This document shows, one piece after another, positions 44,098 to 53,252 of a stretch of DNA of 64,000 nt. The notes below the pieces were generated by a model. That model worked only from the letters and a program-made list of their open reading frames with translations, was not told the origin of the DNA and did no database searches. Source of the DNA: Mycolicibacterium parafortuitum (GTDB lineage Bacteria > Actinomycetota > Actinomycetes > Mycobacteriales > Mycobacteriaceae); NCBI RefSeq assembly GCF_010725485.1, contig NZ_AP022598.1, positions 5,580,001-5,644,000 on the forward strand, in the 5' to 3' direction. Both the position numbers and the translations under genes were made by a program. Positions within the stretch are counted from its first letter, which is position 1; each line of letters begins with the position of its first letter.

Positions 44098-45477
44098 CTA
44101 CTCGGAGGTGTGCGCGCCGACCGAATCCTCGGTATCCCCAGGCGTTCCCGGGCTTTCGGTGGTTTCGGAGCCGAATCGCCTCGCCAGCAGGTAGAGCACC
44201 ACCCCGACGGCGAGCAGCGCCCCGGCCAGCAGCCACACCTGCGCGCTCTGCTGGCTGAGCAACAGCACGCAGGAGGCGATGCCGAGCACCGGCACGAACG
44301 TCCACACCCGGAAGTGGTCGTGCTCGACCCGATCCCGGCGCAGCACCAGCACCGACACGTTCGCCGACAAGAACACGAACAACAGCAGCAACACCACGGT
44401 TTCGGCGAGCATCGACAGGTCACCGATCAGGGTCAGCGCCATCGCGACCGCGGTGGTGGCCAGGATCGCCACCCACGGGGTGCGGCGCTTCGGCAGCACG
44501 CGCGCGAAAACGCCCGGCAGCAGCCCCTGTTCGGACATGCCGAACGTGAGCCGGCTCGACATGATCATCGTCAGCAGCGCGCCGTTGGCGACCGCGATCA
44601 GCGCGACGAGGCTGAACAGCCAGTCGGGCACGCCCACCCCGGATGCGGCGACGACGTCGAGCAGCGGCCCGGAGGACTGGGACAGTTCCTCGGTGGGCAG
44701 CGCGATCGCACTCGCCAGACCGACCAGTGCGTACACCACGCCTGCGGTGATGAGCGCGCCGAACAGCGCGCTCGGATACACCCGGCGCGGATCCTTGATC
44801 TCCTCGACCACGTTGGCCGAGGTCTCGAAGCCGACGAACGAGTAGTACGCCAGGATCGCGCCGGCGAGGATCGCCAGGCCCGGTGCGGTGCCGTCCGGGA
44901 ACTCGGTGACTCGCCCGATGTCACCGTCGCCGCGGCCCATCATCACCGCGACGACGGCCACGACGAGGATCAGACCCGACAGCTCGATCGCGGTCATCAC
45001 GACGTTCGTCTTGAGCGACTCGCTGATCCCGCGTGCGTTCAGGCACGCCACCAGCGCCAGGAACACCAGCGCGGCCACCGTGGTCGGCACGTCGATGAAC
45101 GTCGCGAGGTAGTCGCCCGAAAAGGCCAGCGCCAGACCGGCGGCGCTCGTCACGCCCGCGGCGAGCATGCTGAACCCGACCAGGAACGAGATCACCGGCT
45201 TGCCGAACGCGCGCTCAGCGAACACGGCCGCGCCGCCGGCGCGGGGATATTTCGTCACCAGCTCGGCGTAGGAGCCCGCCGTGAGCAAGGCGAGCAGCAG
45301 GGCCACCAACAGCGGCGCCCACAGCACCCCGCCGGCCTCGGCGGACAACTCGCCCATCAGTGCGTACACCCCGGCGCCGAGAACATCGCCGAGGATGAAC
45401 AGGAACAGCAGCGGGCCGGTGATCCGCCGCGCCAGTTTCGTCGGCGCGGACGTCGAGGAGGCGGCGTCTACGGGCAT
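44098..45477 (-). CDS. APC-superfamily amino acid permease
   Basis: 459 residues, about 12 membrane segments. The first segment carries FILGDVLGAGVYAL, the APC unwound-helix motif region, and GGVLWAP; later YSFVGFETSANVVEEIKDPRR is the typical loop after helix 6. It imports or exchanges amino acids or related amines. ATG at 45477, 41 bases downstream of the TetR stop on the same strand, so it may be read through from the TetR promoter and share its autoregulation. Confidence 0.88.
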   Translation of the reverse strand: MPVDAASSTSAPTKLARRITGPLLFLFILGDVLGAGVYALMGELSAEAGGVLWAPLLVALLLALLTAGSYAELVTKYPRAGGAAVFAERAFGKPVISFLVGFSMLAAGVTSAAGLALAFSGDYLATFIDVPTTVAALVFLALVACLNARGISESLKTNVVMTAIELSGLILVVAVVAVMMGRGDGDIGRVTEFPDGTAPGLAILAGAILAYYSFVGFETSANVVEEIKDPRRVYPSALFGALITAGVVYALVGLASAIALPTEELSQSSGPLLDVVAASGVGVPDWLFSLVALIAVANGALLTMIMSSRLTFGMSEQGLLPGVFARVLPKRRTPWVAILATTAVAMALTLIGDLSMLAETVVLLLLFVFLSANVSVLVLRRDRVEHDHFRVWTFVPVLGIASCVLLLSQQSAQVWLLAGALLAVGVVLYLLARRFGSETTESPGTPGDTEDSVGAHTSE

Positions 45478-45518
45478 GCCGCGCAGATACCCCGATCCGG
45501 GCGGGTCGATACCTGTGA

Positions 45519-46109
45519 TCAGGCCCCGGTTGACGACCGGGACAGGGCTTTCAGCTCGGCGAACGCGTCGCGCACCGTGTCCCCGAAACCCCCTCCGTCG
45601 GTGCGGGCGACCCAGGTGCCGAATGCCACCTTGAAGACCGCGAGCCCGGCCTCGGCGGTCAGCCGCGCGGTCACCGGTTCGACACCGTGGGCACGCAGGG
45701 CCTGTGCGAGAACAGCCGAGGTGGTGGCGAGCTTGCCGAGTTCGCGCTCACGCAGGGCGGGGGTCGCGTCGATGACGTGCTGGCGTCGGCGGGCGCGATC
45801 TGCGCGGTGGTCGAAGAACGACCCGAGCGCGGCGAACCCGGCGGCGACGGCGTCGAGCGGATTCATCCGAGAACCCGCCCCCTGCGTCAGTGTCGCGTCG
45901 AGGGCGGTGGTGATCGTCTCGACGAACTCGTCCTGCCCGGAGAACAGCACCTCCCTTTTATCGGCGAAGTATCGGAAGAAGGTCCGCTCGGTCAGTCCCG
46001 CGCGCCGGGCGATGTCGTCGACCGTCGTGTCGTCGAAACCCCGCTCGGCGTAGAGCTGCAGCGCCGCATCTTCGAGGCGTTCCCGGGCGTTCGGCTGCCA
46101 CCGGCTCAT
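45519..46109 (-). CDS. TetR-family transcriptional repressor
   Basis: 196 residues. N-terminal helix-turn-helix about 10-55: [20 protein letters not shown] and [21 protein letters not shown]-terminal ligand domain follows. ATG at 46109. Two strong operator dyads stand in the 80-base gap to the divergent epimerase gene; the first is centred 27 bases from its own start, so it is most likely autoregulated and represses the epimerase gene. Confidence 0.9.
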   Translation of the reverse strand: MSRWQPNARERLEDAALQLYAERGFDDTTVDDIARRAGLTERTFFRYFADKREVLFSGQDEFVETITTALDATLTQGAGSRMNPLDAVAAGFAALGSFFDHRADRARRRQHVIDATPALRERELGKLATTSAVLAQALRAHGVEPVTARLTAEAGLAVFKVAFGTWVARTDGGGFGDTVRDAFAELKALSRSSTGA

Positions 46110-46127
46110 CGGCTGATGGTAACGGGA

Positions 46128-46144
46128 ATGTCAGCGACTGACAT
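46128..46144. promoter_or_regulatory. TetR operator site 1
   Basis: ATGTCAGCGACTGACAT is a perfect 7-base dyad around CGA, centred at 46136. GGTAAC (46118-46123) and GTTACC (46149-46154) extend the same symmetry to 37 bases. It lies close to the TetR start. Confidence 0.8.
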
Positions 46145-46158
46145 CAGCGTTACCTCCG

Positions 46159-46175
46159 ATGACAGTCACTGACAT
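46159..46175. promoter_or_regulatory. TetR operator site 2
   Basis: ATGACAGTCACTGACAT matches site 1 in 13 of 17 positions and is a dyad with one mismatched pair, centred at 46167. The 31-base spacing from site 1 (three helical turns) puts both on one DNA face. It overlaps the leader just before the epimerase ribosome site (GGAAAGGA). Confidence 0.75.
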
Positions 46176-46189
46176 GGAAAGGAACTGCC

Positions 46190-47083
46190 ATGAAGATCTT
46201 CGTCACCGGAGCCTCGGGTTTCATCGGATCGGCCGTCGTCGCCGAGTTGCTCGCGCACGGTCATGAGGTCACCGGCCTGGCCCGCTCCGAGTCCGCCGCG
46301 CACCGCATCACCTCGGCGGGGGCCCGGGCGGTCCCGGGCGATCTCGGCGACCCAGCGAGCCTCTCCCGCGCCGCATCGGAGGCCGACGCCGTCATCCACC
46401 TGGCCTTTCATCACGACTTCACCGATTACGCGCGCGGTGCGCACTGGGATCGGCAGGCGATCGAGACCATCGGCGACGCACTCGCCGGCTCCGACCGGGC
46501 CTTCGTGGTCGCCTCGGGTATGGCCGGAATCGGGCAGGGCCGCGTACTGACCGAAGACGACGTGGTCGCACCGGACTCGCCGCGCGTCTCCGAGCCGACG
46601 TTGTTCGCCCTGGCCGATCGCGGTATTCGCGCATCGGCCGTGCGGCTCGCACCGACCGTGCACGGCGACGGTGACCACGCGTTCATCCCGGCGCTCATCG
46701 CCGACGCCCGCGCCGCGGGTATCTCGGCGTATCCGGGCGACGGCACCAACCGCTGGCCGGCCGTGCACCGCCTCGATGCCGCGGCGCTCTTCCGGCTCGC
46801 GGTCGAGCAAGCGCCGTCAGGCACCGTCCTGCACGGCGTCGACGAGGAAGGGATCCCGGTCCGCACCATCGCCGACGCCATCGGCAAGGGGCTGGGAGTT
46901 CCCACCGAGTCCGCCACCGCGGAGGAACTCGCCGCGCGCTCCGGGTTCATCGGTGCCGTGTTCGCGATGGACATCCCGGCGTCGAGTGCGCTGACCCGGC
47001 AGCGATTCGGCTGGCGACCCACCCACCCCGGGCTGCTCGCCGATCTCGCCCAGGGCCACTACTTCACTCCGGTGGCGGCCTGA
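46190..47083 (+). CDS. NAD(P)-dependent epimerase/dehydratase-like (extended SDR) protein
   Basis: 297 residues. Rossmann motif TGASGFIGSAVV at residues 6-17 and an extended-SDR body; the usual YxxxK is not obvious, and the active-site area reads VASGMAGIGQGR, as in atypical SDRs that act as reductases. ATG at 46190 with AGGA about seven bases upstream. The operator pair directly upstream makes it the prime target of the divergent TetR, a typical arrangement for inducible detoxification reductases. Confidence 0.8.
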   Translation: MKIFVTGASGFIGSAVVAELLAHGHEVTGLARSESAAHRITSAGARAVPGDLGDPASLSRAASEADAVIHLAFHHDFTDYARGAHWDRQAIETIGDALAGSDRAFVVASGMAGIGQGRVLTEDDVVAPDSPRVSEPTLFALADRGIRASAVRLAPTVHGDGDHAFIPALIADARAAGISAYPGDGTNRWPAVHRLDAAALFRLAVEQAPSGTVLHGVDEEGIPVRTIADAIGKGLGVPTESATAEELAARSGFIGAVFAMDIPASSALTRQRFGWRPTHPGLLADLAQGHYFTPVAA

Positions 47084-47127
47084 GCGAAACCGTCCTGCGG
47101 GACCCCGGTGCCACGCAGAATGGCCAG

Positions 47128-48294
47128 ATGCGCTTCGGAAATTTCATGGCCCCGTTCCACCCCGCCGGCCAGAACCCGACTCTGGCCCTGGAACGCGATC
47201 TCGACCTGATCGTGGCCATGGACCGGCTCGGATTCCACGAGGCGTGGGTCGGCGAGCACCACTCGGCCGGCTTCGAGATCATCGCCTCACCGGAGGTGTT
47301 CCTCGGGATCGCGGCCGAACGCACCAAGCACATCAAGCTCGGCACCGGGGTCAGCTCGCTGCCGTATCACCACCCGCTGATGCTCGCGGACCGGATGGTG
47401 CTGCTCGATCACCTGACCCGCGGGCGCGTGATGCTCGGCTGCGGCCCCGGCCAGCTGACCTCCGACGCCCACATGCTCGGCATTCCCGCCGACCAGCAGC
47501 GGCCCCGGATGGAGGAATGTCTGGACGCGATCGTGCGGCTGCTGCGCGGCGAAACCGTCACCATGCACACCGACGGGTTCACCCTGCAGGACGCCCGCCT
47601 GCAACTCGCGCCCTACAGCGACCCGTGCTTCGACATCGCCGTCGCCGCGTCGTTCTCCCCGACCGGTCCCCGCGGGGCGGGAAAGCACGGGATCGGCATG
47701 CTGTCGATCGCCGCCACCGCCAAGCAGGGCATGGATCTTCTTGCCCAGCACTGGGATACGTGGGAGGAGGTGGCACGCGAGCACGGGCACGTCGCCGACC
47801 GGTCGAAATGGCGGCTGGTCGGACCGATGCACCTGGCCGAGACGCGAGAACAGGCCGAGCGTGACGTCGAATACGGCATCGCGGAGTTCTCCCGCTACTT
47901 CAGCCACATCCTGCCCGCCGGCCCGGTGCAGGGTGACACCCCGGCCGAGATCATCGCGAACAACCGGCAGTCCGGATTCGCGGTGATCGGCACCCCCGAG
48001 GACGCGATCGCCAAGATCGAGGAGTTGGTCGAGGCCAGCGACGGCGGTTTCGGTGCGTTCCTGTTGTTCGACCACGACTGGGCCCCGCCCGCGGCGAAAC
48101 TGCGCAGCTACGAACTGTTCGCGCAGTACGTGATCCCGCATTTCACCGGGCAGCTCGCGGGACCCATCGCCTCGCGCGACTGGGTCACCGGAGCCGGACG
48201 CACCTTCGTCGACCAGGCCGTCCACGCGATCGGCAAGGCCATCGAGGACCACGCGGCCGAGCAGCAGTCGAAGCAGGCGGCGGCCCCCAATTGA
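47128..48294 (+). CDS. LLM-class flavin-dependent oxidoreductase, limonene monooxygenase-like
   Basis: 388 residues, bacterial luciferase-like TIM barrel. Starts MRFGNFMAPFHPAGQNP, with WVGEHHSAGFEIIASPEVFL (near 36) and RVMLGCGPGQLTSDAHMLG (near 102), closely the pattern of limonene 1,2-monooxygenase. Uses reduced flavin (FMNH2 or F420H2 in some relatives) and O2. ATG at 47128, 44 bases after the epimerase gene; no strong ribosome site, so it may be leaderless or translated by reinitiation. The natural substrate is uncertain. Confidence 0.82.
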   Translation: MRFGNFMAPFHPAGQNPTLALERDLDLIVAMDRLGFHEAWVGEHHSAGFEIIASPEVFLGIAAERTKHIKLGTGVSSLPYHHPLMLADRMVLLDHLTRGRVMLGCGPGQLTSDAHMLGIPADQQRPRMEECLDAIVRLLRGETVTMHTDGFTLQDARLQLAPYSDPCFDIAVAASFSPTGPRGAGKHGIGMLSIAATAKQGMDLLAQHWDTWEEVAREHGHVADRSKWRLVGPMHLAETREQAERDVEYGIAEFSRYFSHILPAGPVQGDTPAEIIANNRQSGFAVIGTPEDAIAKIEELVEASDGGFGAFLLFDHDWAPPAAKLRSYELFAQYVIPHFTGQLAGPIASRDWVTGAGRTFVDQAVHAIGKAIEDHAAEQQSKQAAAPN

Positions 48295-48297
48295 GCT

Positions 48298-49119
48298 GTG
48301 CGCGAACCTGACTCGATGAAGGCCGTCCAGGAGCTGGTCGACGCGTGGGCGCTGCGACCCGACGGCGAGCCCCACCGCAGTCCCCGCGCCGATGTGCTCC
48401 CGGTGCGGACCGCCGACGGGGTGGCCGCGGTGCTGAAGGTCGCCGCACCTGACGAGGCGGGCGAGCACGCCCACCTCGTGCTGCGCCGCTGGGGCGGTGA
48501 CGGTGCGGTGCGCCTGCTGCGCGCCGATCCGCACCGCCACGCGGTGCTGCTGGAACGCGCCTGCACCGCCGACCTGTCCACCGTGTCGGACGAGGCCGCA
48601 TGCGGGGTCGTCGCCGACCTGTTCCGGCGCCTGCATGTGCCGGCGATGCCGCAGTTGCGTTCGCTCACCGCCGATGTCGCGGCATCGGCGCGTGAGCTCG
48701 ACATGCTGCCGCGGGGCAGCGCGATCCCGCACCGGCTGGTCGAACACGCGGCGGCGCTGGCCCGGGAACTGAGCGCCGACGCCCCCCACGAGGTGGTGTT
48801 GCACGGCAACCTGCATCACGCGAACGTGCTGGCCGCCCGACGCGTCCCATGGCTGGCGATCTCCCCGCAGCCGTGCAACGGGGATCCGCATTACGAACTG
48901 GCCCCGATGTTGTGGCACGGGTGGGACGCGTTTGCGGGCAACATCCGCGACGGGATCCGCGGCCGGCTCTGGATGCTGGTGGAACACACCGGTCTCGACG
49001 AGGACCGCGCGCGGGCGTGGACCCTGGTGCGGGTGGTGCTCGCCGCGGTCCGCGAATTATCGGGTGGCGGCGAGGAACTCACCCGATATGTGGCGCTCGC
49101 CAAGGCGATCCAGGACTGA
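48298..49119 (+). CDS. APH(6)/hydroxyurea-kinase-like protein lacking catalytic residues (pseudokinase)
   Basis: 273 residues matching the APH_6_hur family along its length: VAAVLKVAAP with the nucleotide Lys (47), LLERAC hinge, the catalytic loop, and the PWLAI...GDPHYELAPMLWH tail. The loop reads HGNLHHANVL: the catalytic Asp of HGD is Asn171, while Asn176 remains. The metal-binding DP motif reads AISPQP: Ser189 instead of Asp. Both changes are read directly from clear codons (AAC, TCC). Loss of both acidic residues should abolish normal phosphotransfer. The start is GTG 48298 or ATG 48316; it is four bases after the LLM gene, so cotranscribed. Frame fully open, no sign of decay. Confidence 0.82.
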   Translation: MREPDSMKAVQELVDAWALRPDGEPHRSPRADVLPVRTADGVAAVLKVAAPDEAGEHAHLVLRRWGGDGAVRLLRADPHRHAVLLERACTADLSTVSDEAACGVVADLFRRLHVPAMPQLRSLTADVAASARELDMLPRGSAIPHRLVEHAAALARELSADAPHEVVLHGNLHHANVLAARRVPWLAISPQPCNGDPHYELAPMLWHGWDAFAGNIRDGIRGRLWMLVEHTGLDEDRARAWTLVRVVLAAVRELSGGGEELTRYVALAKAIQD

Positions 49120-49133
49120 AGGACGGTATTGCG

Positions 49134-49679
49134 ATGACCCCACCCGAGGAACTGCTGCAGGAGATGCTCGACGAACATCAGCTGCGCCGGCTCGTCCACC
49201 GCTACTGCCGCGCGGTCGACCGCGGTGACGTCGAGGAACTTCGGCGGTTGTACCACCCCGACGCCGCCGACAACCACGGCGGCTTCTCCTCCGGATCCGC
49301 GCACACCTTCATCGACCAGATCGCGGCGACCCGACCGTATCTGCGCTCGATGCAACACCACGTGACCACCGTCGAGTTCGCGATCCGCGGGGAAGCGGCC
49401 GAGGGCGAGGTCTACACGATCGCCACCCACACCTTCAGCGCCGGTGGCCGCGACGTGGACGTCATCGTCGGCGGCCGGTATCTGGACAGATACGAAAAGC
49501 GATCCGGGGAGTGGAGATTCACCGAGCGCGCCATCGTCACCGACACCGCGTTCGTCAACAACCCGTCCGCGGCGACCTTCGAGCACCCGGTCACCAAGGG
49601 CACGCCGGCCGGCTCCCCCGGCGACGACGACCCGTCGCACCGGTTCTTCACGCTGCTGCGCACCGGCCGGGATCAGTAA
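49134..49679 (+). CDS. NTF2-like / SnoaL-family protein
   Basis: 181 residues, cone-shaped NTF2 fold pattern: LRRLVHRYCRAVDRGDVEEL, LYHPDAADNHGGF, then MQHHVTTVEFAIRGEAAEGE and GGRYLDRYEKRSGEWRF. The His/Asp set in the cavity resembles dehydratase or isomerase members of the SnoaL-like group. ATG at 49134; AAGGA is somewhat distant (11 bases). Last gene of the rightward unit with the LLM enzyme; its stop overlaps the oxidoreductase gene on the other strand by seven bases. Confidence 0.8.
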   Translation: MTPPEELLQEMLDEHQLRRLVHRYCRAVDRGDVEELRRLYHPDAADNHGGFSSGSAHTFIDQIAATRPYLRSMQHHVTTVEFAIRGEAAEGEVYTIATHTFSAGGRDVDVIVGGRYLDRYEKRSGEWRFTERAIVTDTAFVNNPSAATFEHPVTKGTPAGSPGDDDPSHRFFTLLRTGRDQ

Positions 49680-52600
49680 CCCAATTCGCGCAGCCTCGCG
49701 TGGTAGGCCTCGACGTTGGCGAGTTTGATGCCCTCGTATCCGCGCACCATGTCCGCCAGACCGGCCACCTCGACCGCGCGGTCGTAGGTGTGCGTGTCGA
49801 GTTCGGCGGCCAGCCTGCTCACCAGCGCGGCGTACTCGGCGAGTAGGTCACGCTCCACCCTGCGCACATGGGCATAACCGAACGGGTCGAACTTGGTCCC
49901 CCGCAACCGCTTACCCGCTGCGAGCGCGCGCAGTACGACGTGACTGCGCGGACCCAGACCGATCTTCTTCGTGCGGCCCAGCGACCGCAGCGTCGGCGGA
50001 TGCAGCTTGTAGGTCAGCTTCTCGCCGTCCGGGAACTCCTGTGCCACCTGAGCCAGGAACTCCGGATCGGTCAGCAGCCGGGCGACCTCGTACTCGTCCT
50101 TGTACGCGGTGAACTTGTACAGCCCCTTGGCGACCGCCGCACTGAACTCGGTGCGCGGTCCCACGGCCCGCTCGGCCGTCCAGACCGACTGCATCACCGT
50201 CACGTAGTTCTGTGCGACCTTCTCACTCTGGTAGGCGACCAGATCGGCGGCGCGGCGGATGATCAGGTCACCCACCTGCCCGGAGAACGTGGCACCGGCC
50301 AGGACCCGGTCCGGAACTGCCGGCGCCGGGCGGGCCCGCATCGGCGCGACGACGTCGTGGAAGCGGGTGGGGTCGGCGATCGCGACCCGGCCCCACCGGA
50401 AGGCGGCGATGTTGGCCTTGACCGCGACACCGTTGATCTCGATGGCCTCTTCGATCGCCGCGGCCGGAATACCCAGCGCCCCCGCCTGATACGCGGCGCC
50501 GATCACCAGGAAGTTGGCCGCGGCGGTGTCGCCGAACAGCGCGTGCGCGGCGGCCAGCGCGTCGAAGGACTGCACGCTGCGCGACACCTGACCCAGCCGG
50601 TGCAGCAGGTACGCGGTCTCCGGGTACTCGACGGTCTTGTCGTAGACCATGTCCCCGGTCGGCGTCTTGCTCGTCGACGCGACCGTGACGGTCTTGGTGG
50701 GGTCCCCGTAGCCGAGGTTCTTGGTGTCGGCAGCCGCCAGCAGATCGAACGCGACGATGCAGTCCGCGCTGCCCGGGGTCAGCCGGTTGGCGGGGTCGAG
50801 CCGGCCGGCCGCGAAGCGCAGGTGCGACACCACCGGACCGGCCTTCTGGCTCAGCCCGATCTGGTCCAGGCTCTCGACGTCGTAGCCGGCCCGCAGCGCC
50901 GCCGTCGCGATGACCTGGTTGACGGTGACGATGCCGGTGCCGCCGATCCCGGCGAGGAACACGTTGTGCGTCGCGGTGATCGGTGGGGTCGGGAGGTCGG
51001 GCAGCACCGGCGGGACCGGCGCCGTCCGGGGCGCGCGTTTCCTGCCCGGGGCCACCTCGACGGTCACGAACGACGGGCAGTCCCCGTCGAGGCAGCTGTA
51101 GTCGGTGTTGCACGACGTCTGGTCGATACGGGTCTTGCGGCCGAATTCGGTGTCCACCGGTTGTACGGACAGGCAGTTCGACTTGACGCCGCAGTCGCCG
51201 CAGCCCTCGCAGACAGCCTCGTTGATCAGCACCCGGGTGGTCCGGACCGGCAGGGTGCCGCGCTTGCGCTGTCGGCGGGCATCGGCCGCGCAGTGCTGGT
51301 CGTAGATCAGCACGGTCACGCCGGACACGTCGCGCAGTCGTTTCTGGGCCTCGTCGAGGCGGTCGCGGTGCCACAGCAACGTCCCGTCGGCCAGCGCCCG
51401 CTTGCGGTACTTGCCGGGTTCGTCGGCGCAGATGATGATCTGCCGGACGCCTTCGGCTTTCAGCTTGTGGGTCAATGTGGTGACGGTGATCGCGCCTTCG
51501 GCGTGCTGGGCGCCCGTCATCGCCACGACGTCGTTGTAGAGCAGTTTGAACGTGATGTTCACCCCGGCGGCGACGCATGCCTGCACGGCGAGCTGGCCGG
51601 AGTGGAAGAACGTCCCGTCACCGATGTTCTGGAACAGGTGCTCGACGTCGGTGAAGGGCGCCTGGCCGATCCACTGACTGCCTTCGCCGCCCATCTGGGT
51701 CAGGCCGGTGACCGCGCTGTCCTTGCGGCCCGACATCGTCACCATCGTGTGGCAGCCGATGCCTCCGCCGGCCAGCGAGCCCTCGGGCACCGCCGTCGAG
51801 CGGTTGTGTGGGCAGCCGCTGCAGAAGTACGCCTTGCGTTGGGCGGGAAGCACTTCCAGTGTCAGGGCCGGCGGCGGTGGCTTGCGCAGCGGCACTCGGT
51901 CAGCGAGCGCGCGGCGCAGCGGTGCGAGCAGCCGGCCCGCGGTCAGTTCGCCGTCGGCAGGGATCAGCGGCCGTCCGGCGGCGTCTTTCTTACCGAGGAT
52001 GCGCGGCGCATCCGGGCTGCCGTAGAGGATCTCGCGGATCTGGGTCTCGACGAACGCGGTCTTGTCCTCGACGACGAGCACCTCGTCGAGGCCGTCGGCG
52101 AACCGGAGCACGTTGTCCGCGCACAACGGGGTCGGCATCCCGATGCGCAACAGCCGCACCCCGGCACTGCGCAACGCGTCGTCGTCGGCGCCGAGATCGG
52201 CCAGCGCTTGGCGCATCGCATCGAACGCCGTTCCGGGCGCGGCGATCCCGATCCGTGCGCTCGGCGGGTCGATCTCGGTGACGTCGAGACGGTTGACGCC
52301 GGCGTACGCGCGGACGACCTCCGCACGAGGTCCGTACAGGTCGGCCTCGGCCAGCAGGCTGTCCGCCGGCGCGGCCATCGGCCGCTGTGTGTAGACGAAG
52401 GGCTTTCCGTCCCAGATGATCTCGGGGACCGAGATGTCGATGTCGACATCTCCGGCGTCGACCGACCATGCGCCGTCGGCGACGTCGGCGACGATCTTAA
52501 GCGCCACAACACATCCGGACGCGCGGGACAGCGCGATGCCGTGCTGGGCCATCGTGACGATTTCGCGCGCGTTGCGCGGGAACAACACCGGGATTCCGAG

Positions 52601-53113
52601 CGCGGCCAGGGACCGCTCGCTGACGGCGGGGACGGTGGACGATTTCGACGCCGGGTCGTCGCCGACCAGCAGCAGCATCCCGCCCCGGGCATTGGCCCCG
52701 TACATGTTGGCGTGCCGCAGCGCATCGGTGGCCCGGTCCAGGCCGGGCCCCTTGCCGTACCAGACCCCGACGACGCCGTCGTGGGTCCTGCCGCCCGGCA
52801 GGTCGGCCTGGCTGCCCCACACCGACGTCGCGGCCAGTTCCTCGTTGAGCCCCGGCACGAACACGATGTCGTGTGCGGCCAGCACGTCGGGCATGCCGGA
52901 GAGCATCCTGTCGACGCCGCCGAGCGGGCTGCCCTGATATCCGGAGACGAAGGTCGCGACCCGTCTGCCGGCGCGCGCATCGCGCTCGTGCTGTTCGACC
53001 AGCGCCCGCGCGATCGCCTGCACCCCGGTCAGCAGAACCGCCGCCGCACCGGACCGATACCGGTCGGAGAGGTCGTACGGACGCCGGTCCGGCCGGACGT
53101 CGAGTTCTGTCAT
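49673..53113 (-). CDS. Fused indolepyruvate:ferredoxin oxidoreductase-like enzyme (IorA-IorB type)
   Basis: 1146 residues. Order: pyrimidine-binding 2-oxoacid oxidoreductase domain (about 20-260) with FVSGYQGSPLGGVD; TPP-binding domain (about 410-620) with CSGCPHNRS, GGIGCHTMVTMSG and NIGDGTFFHSG; Fe-S ligand clusters Cys635/638/641/647 and Cys668/674/679; gamma domain (about 720-930) with GIGGTGIVTVNQV; C-terminal helical region. It oxidatively decarboxylates a 2-oxoacid, probably from branched-chain or aromatic amino acids, to the acyl-CoA with ferredoxin as acceptor. Related single-chain forms occur in aerobic bacteria. ATG at 53113; divergent from the AsnC regulator. Confidence 0.9.
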   Translation of the reverse strand: MTELDVRPDRRPYDLSDRYRSGAAAVLLTGVQAIARALVEQHERDARAGRRVATFVSGYQGSPLGGVDRMLSGMPDVLAAHDIVFVPGLNEELAATSVWGSQADLPGGRTHDGVVGVWYGKGPGLDRATDALRHANMYGANARGGMLLLVGDDPASKSSTVPAVSERSLAALGIPVLFPRNAREIVTMAQHGIALSRASGCVVALKIVADVADGAWSVDAGDVDIDISVPEIIWDGKPFVYTQRPMAAPADSLLAEADLYGPRAEVVRAYAGVNRLDVTEIDPPSARIGIAAPGTAFDAMRQALADLGADDDALRSAGVRLLRIGMPTPLCADNVLRFADGLDEVLVVEDKTAFVETQIREILYGSPDAPRILGKKDAAGRPLIPADGELTAGRLLAPLRRALADRVPLRKPPPPALTLEVLPAQRKAYFCSGCPHNRSTAVPEGSLAGGGIGCHTMVTMSGRKDSAVTGLTQMGGEGSQWIGQAPFTDVEHLFQNIGDGTFFHSGQLAVQACVAAGVNITFKLLYNDVVAMTGAQHAEGAITVTTLTHKLKAEGVRQIIICADEPGKYRKRALADGTLLWHRDRLDEAQKRLRDVSGVTVLIYDQHCAADARRQRKRGTLPVRTTRVLINEAVCEGCGDCGVKSNCLSVQPVDTEFGRKTRIDQTSCNTDYSCLDGDCPSFVTVEVAPGRKRAPRTAPVPPVLPDLPTPPITATHNVFLAGIGGTGIVTVNQVIATAALRAGYDVESLDQIGLSQKAGPVVSHLRFAAGRLDPANRLTPGSADCIVAFDLLAAADTKNLGYGDPTKTVTVASTSKTPTGDMVYDKTVEYPETAYLLHRLGQVSRSVQSFDALAAAHALFGDTAAANFLVIGAAYQAGALGIPAAAIEEAIEINGVAVKANIAAFRWGRVAIADPTRFHDVVAPMRARPAPAVPDRVLAGATFSGQVGDLIIRRAADLVAYQSEKVAQNYVTVMQSVWTAERAVGPRTEFSAAVAKGLYKFTAYKDEYEVARLLTDPEFLAQVAQEFPDGEKLTYKLHPPTLRSLGRTKKIGLGPRSHVVLRALAAGKRLRGTKFDPFGYAHVRRVERDLLAEYAALVSRLAAELDTHTYDRAVEVAGLADMVRGYEGIKLANVEAYHARLRELGY

Positions 53114-53252
53114 CGGTGCTCACCACCTCGGCGATTGCTGGGCGTACTGCTGACCCAAGAGTGTCAGCGGTCACCAGAGTGAGCAAGCAATGCCACAGCT
53201 CTTGAGCATGTTGCCCAGAATTTGCGAAGTGTGACGTGGGATACTGCGCGAC
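53114..53252. promoter_or_regulatory. Divergent gap with inverted repeats (AsnC / 2-oxoacid oxidoreductase)
   Basis: A 139-base gap. GCTGAC (53149-53154) and GTCAGC (53163-53168) form one dyad; GCTCTTGAGC (53198-53207) is a perfect palindrome. GATACT at 53240-53245 seven bases before the AsnC ATG could be its -10 box for leaderless transcription. AsnC-family regulators commonly bind such gaps. Confidence 0.4.

Noticed and set aside
47128..48316. Additional leaderless -10 boxes before the LLM and pseudokinase genes (CAGAAT, GAACCT)
   Set aside because: They keep only A2 and T6 of the box, lack the initial T and lie inside an apparent operon, so chance matches are likely.
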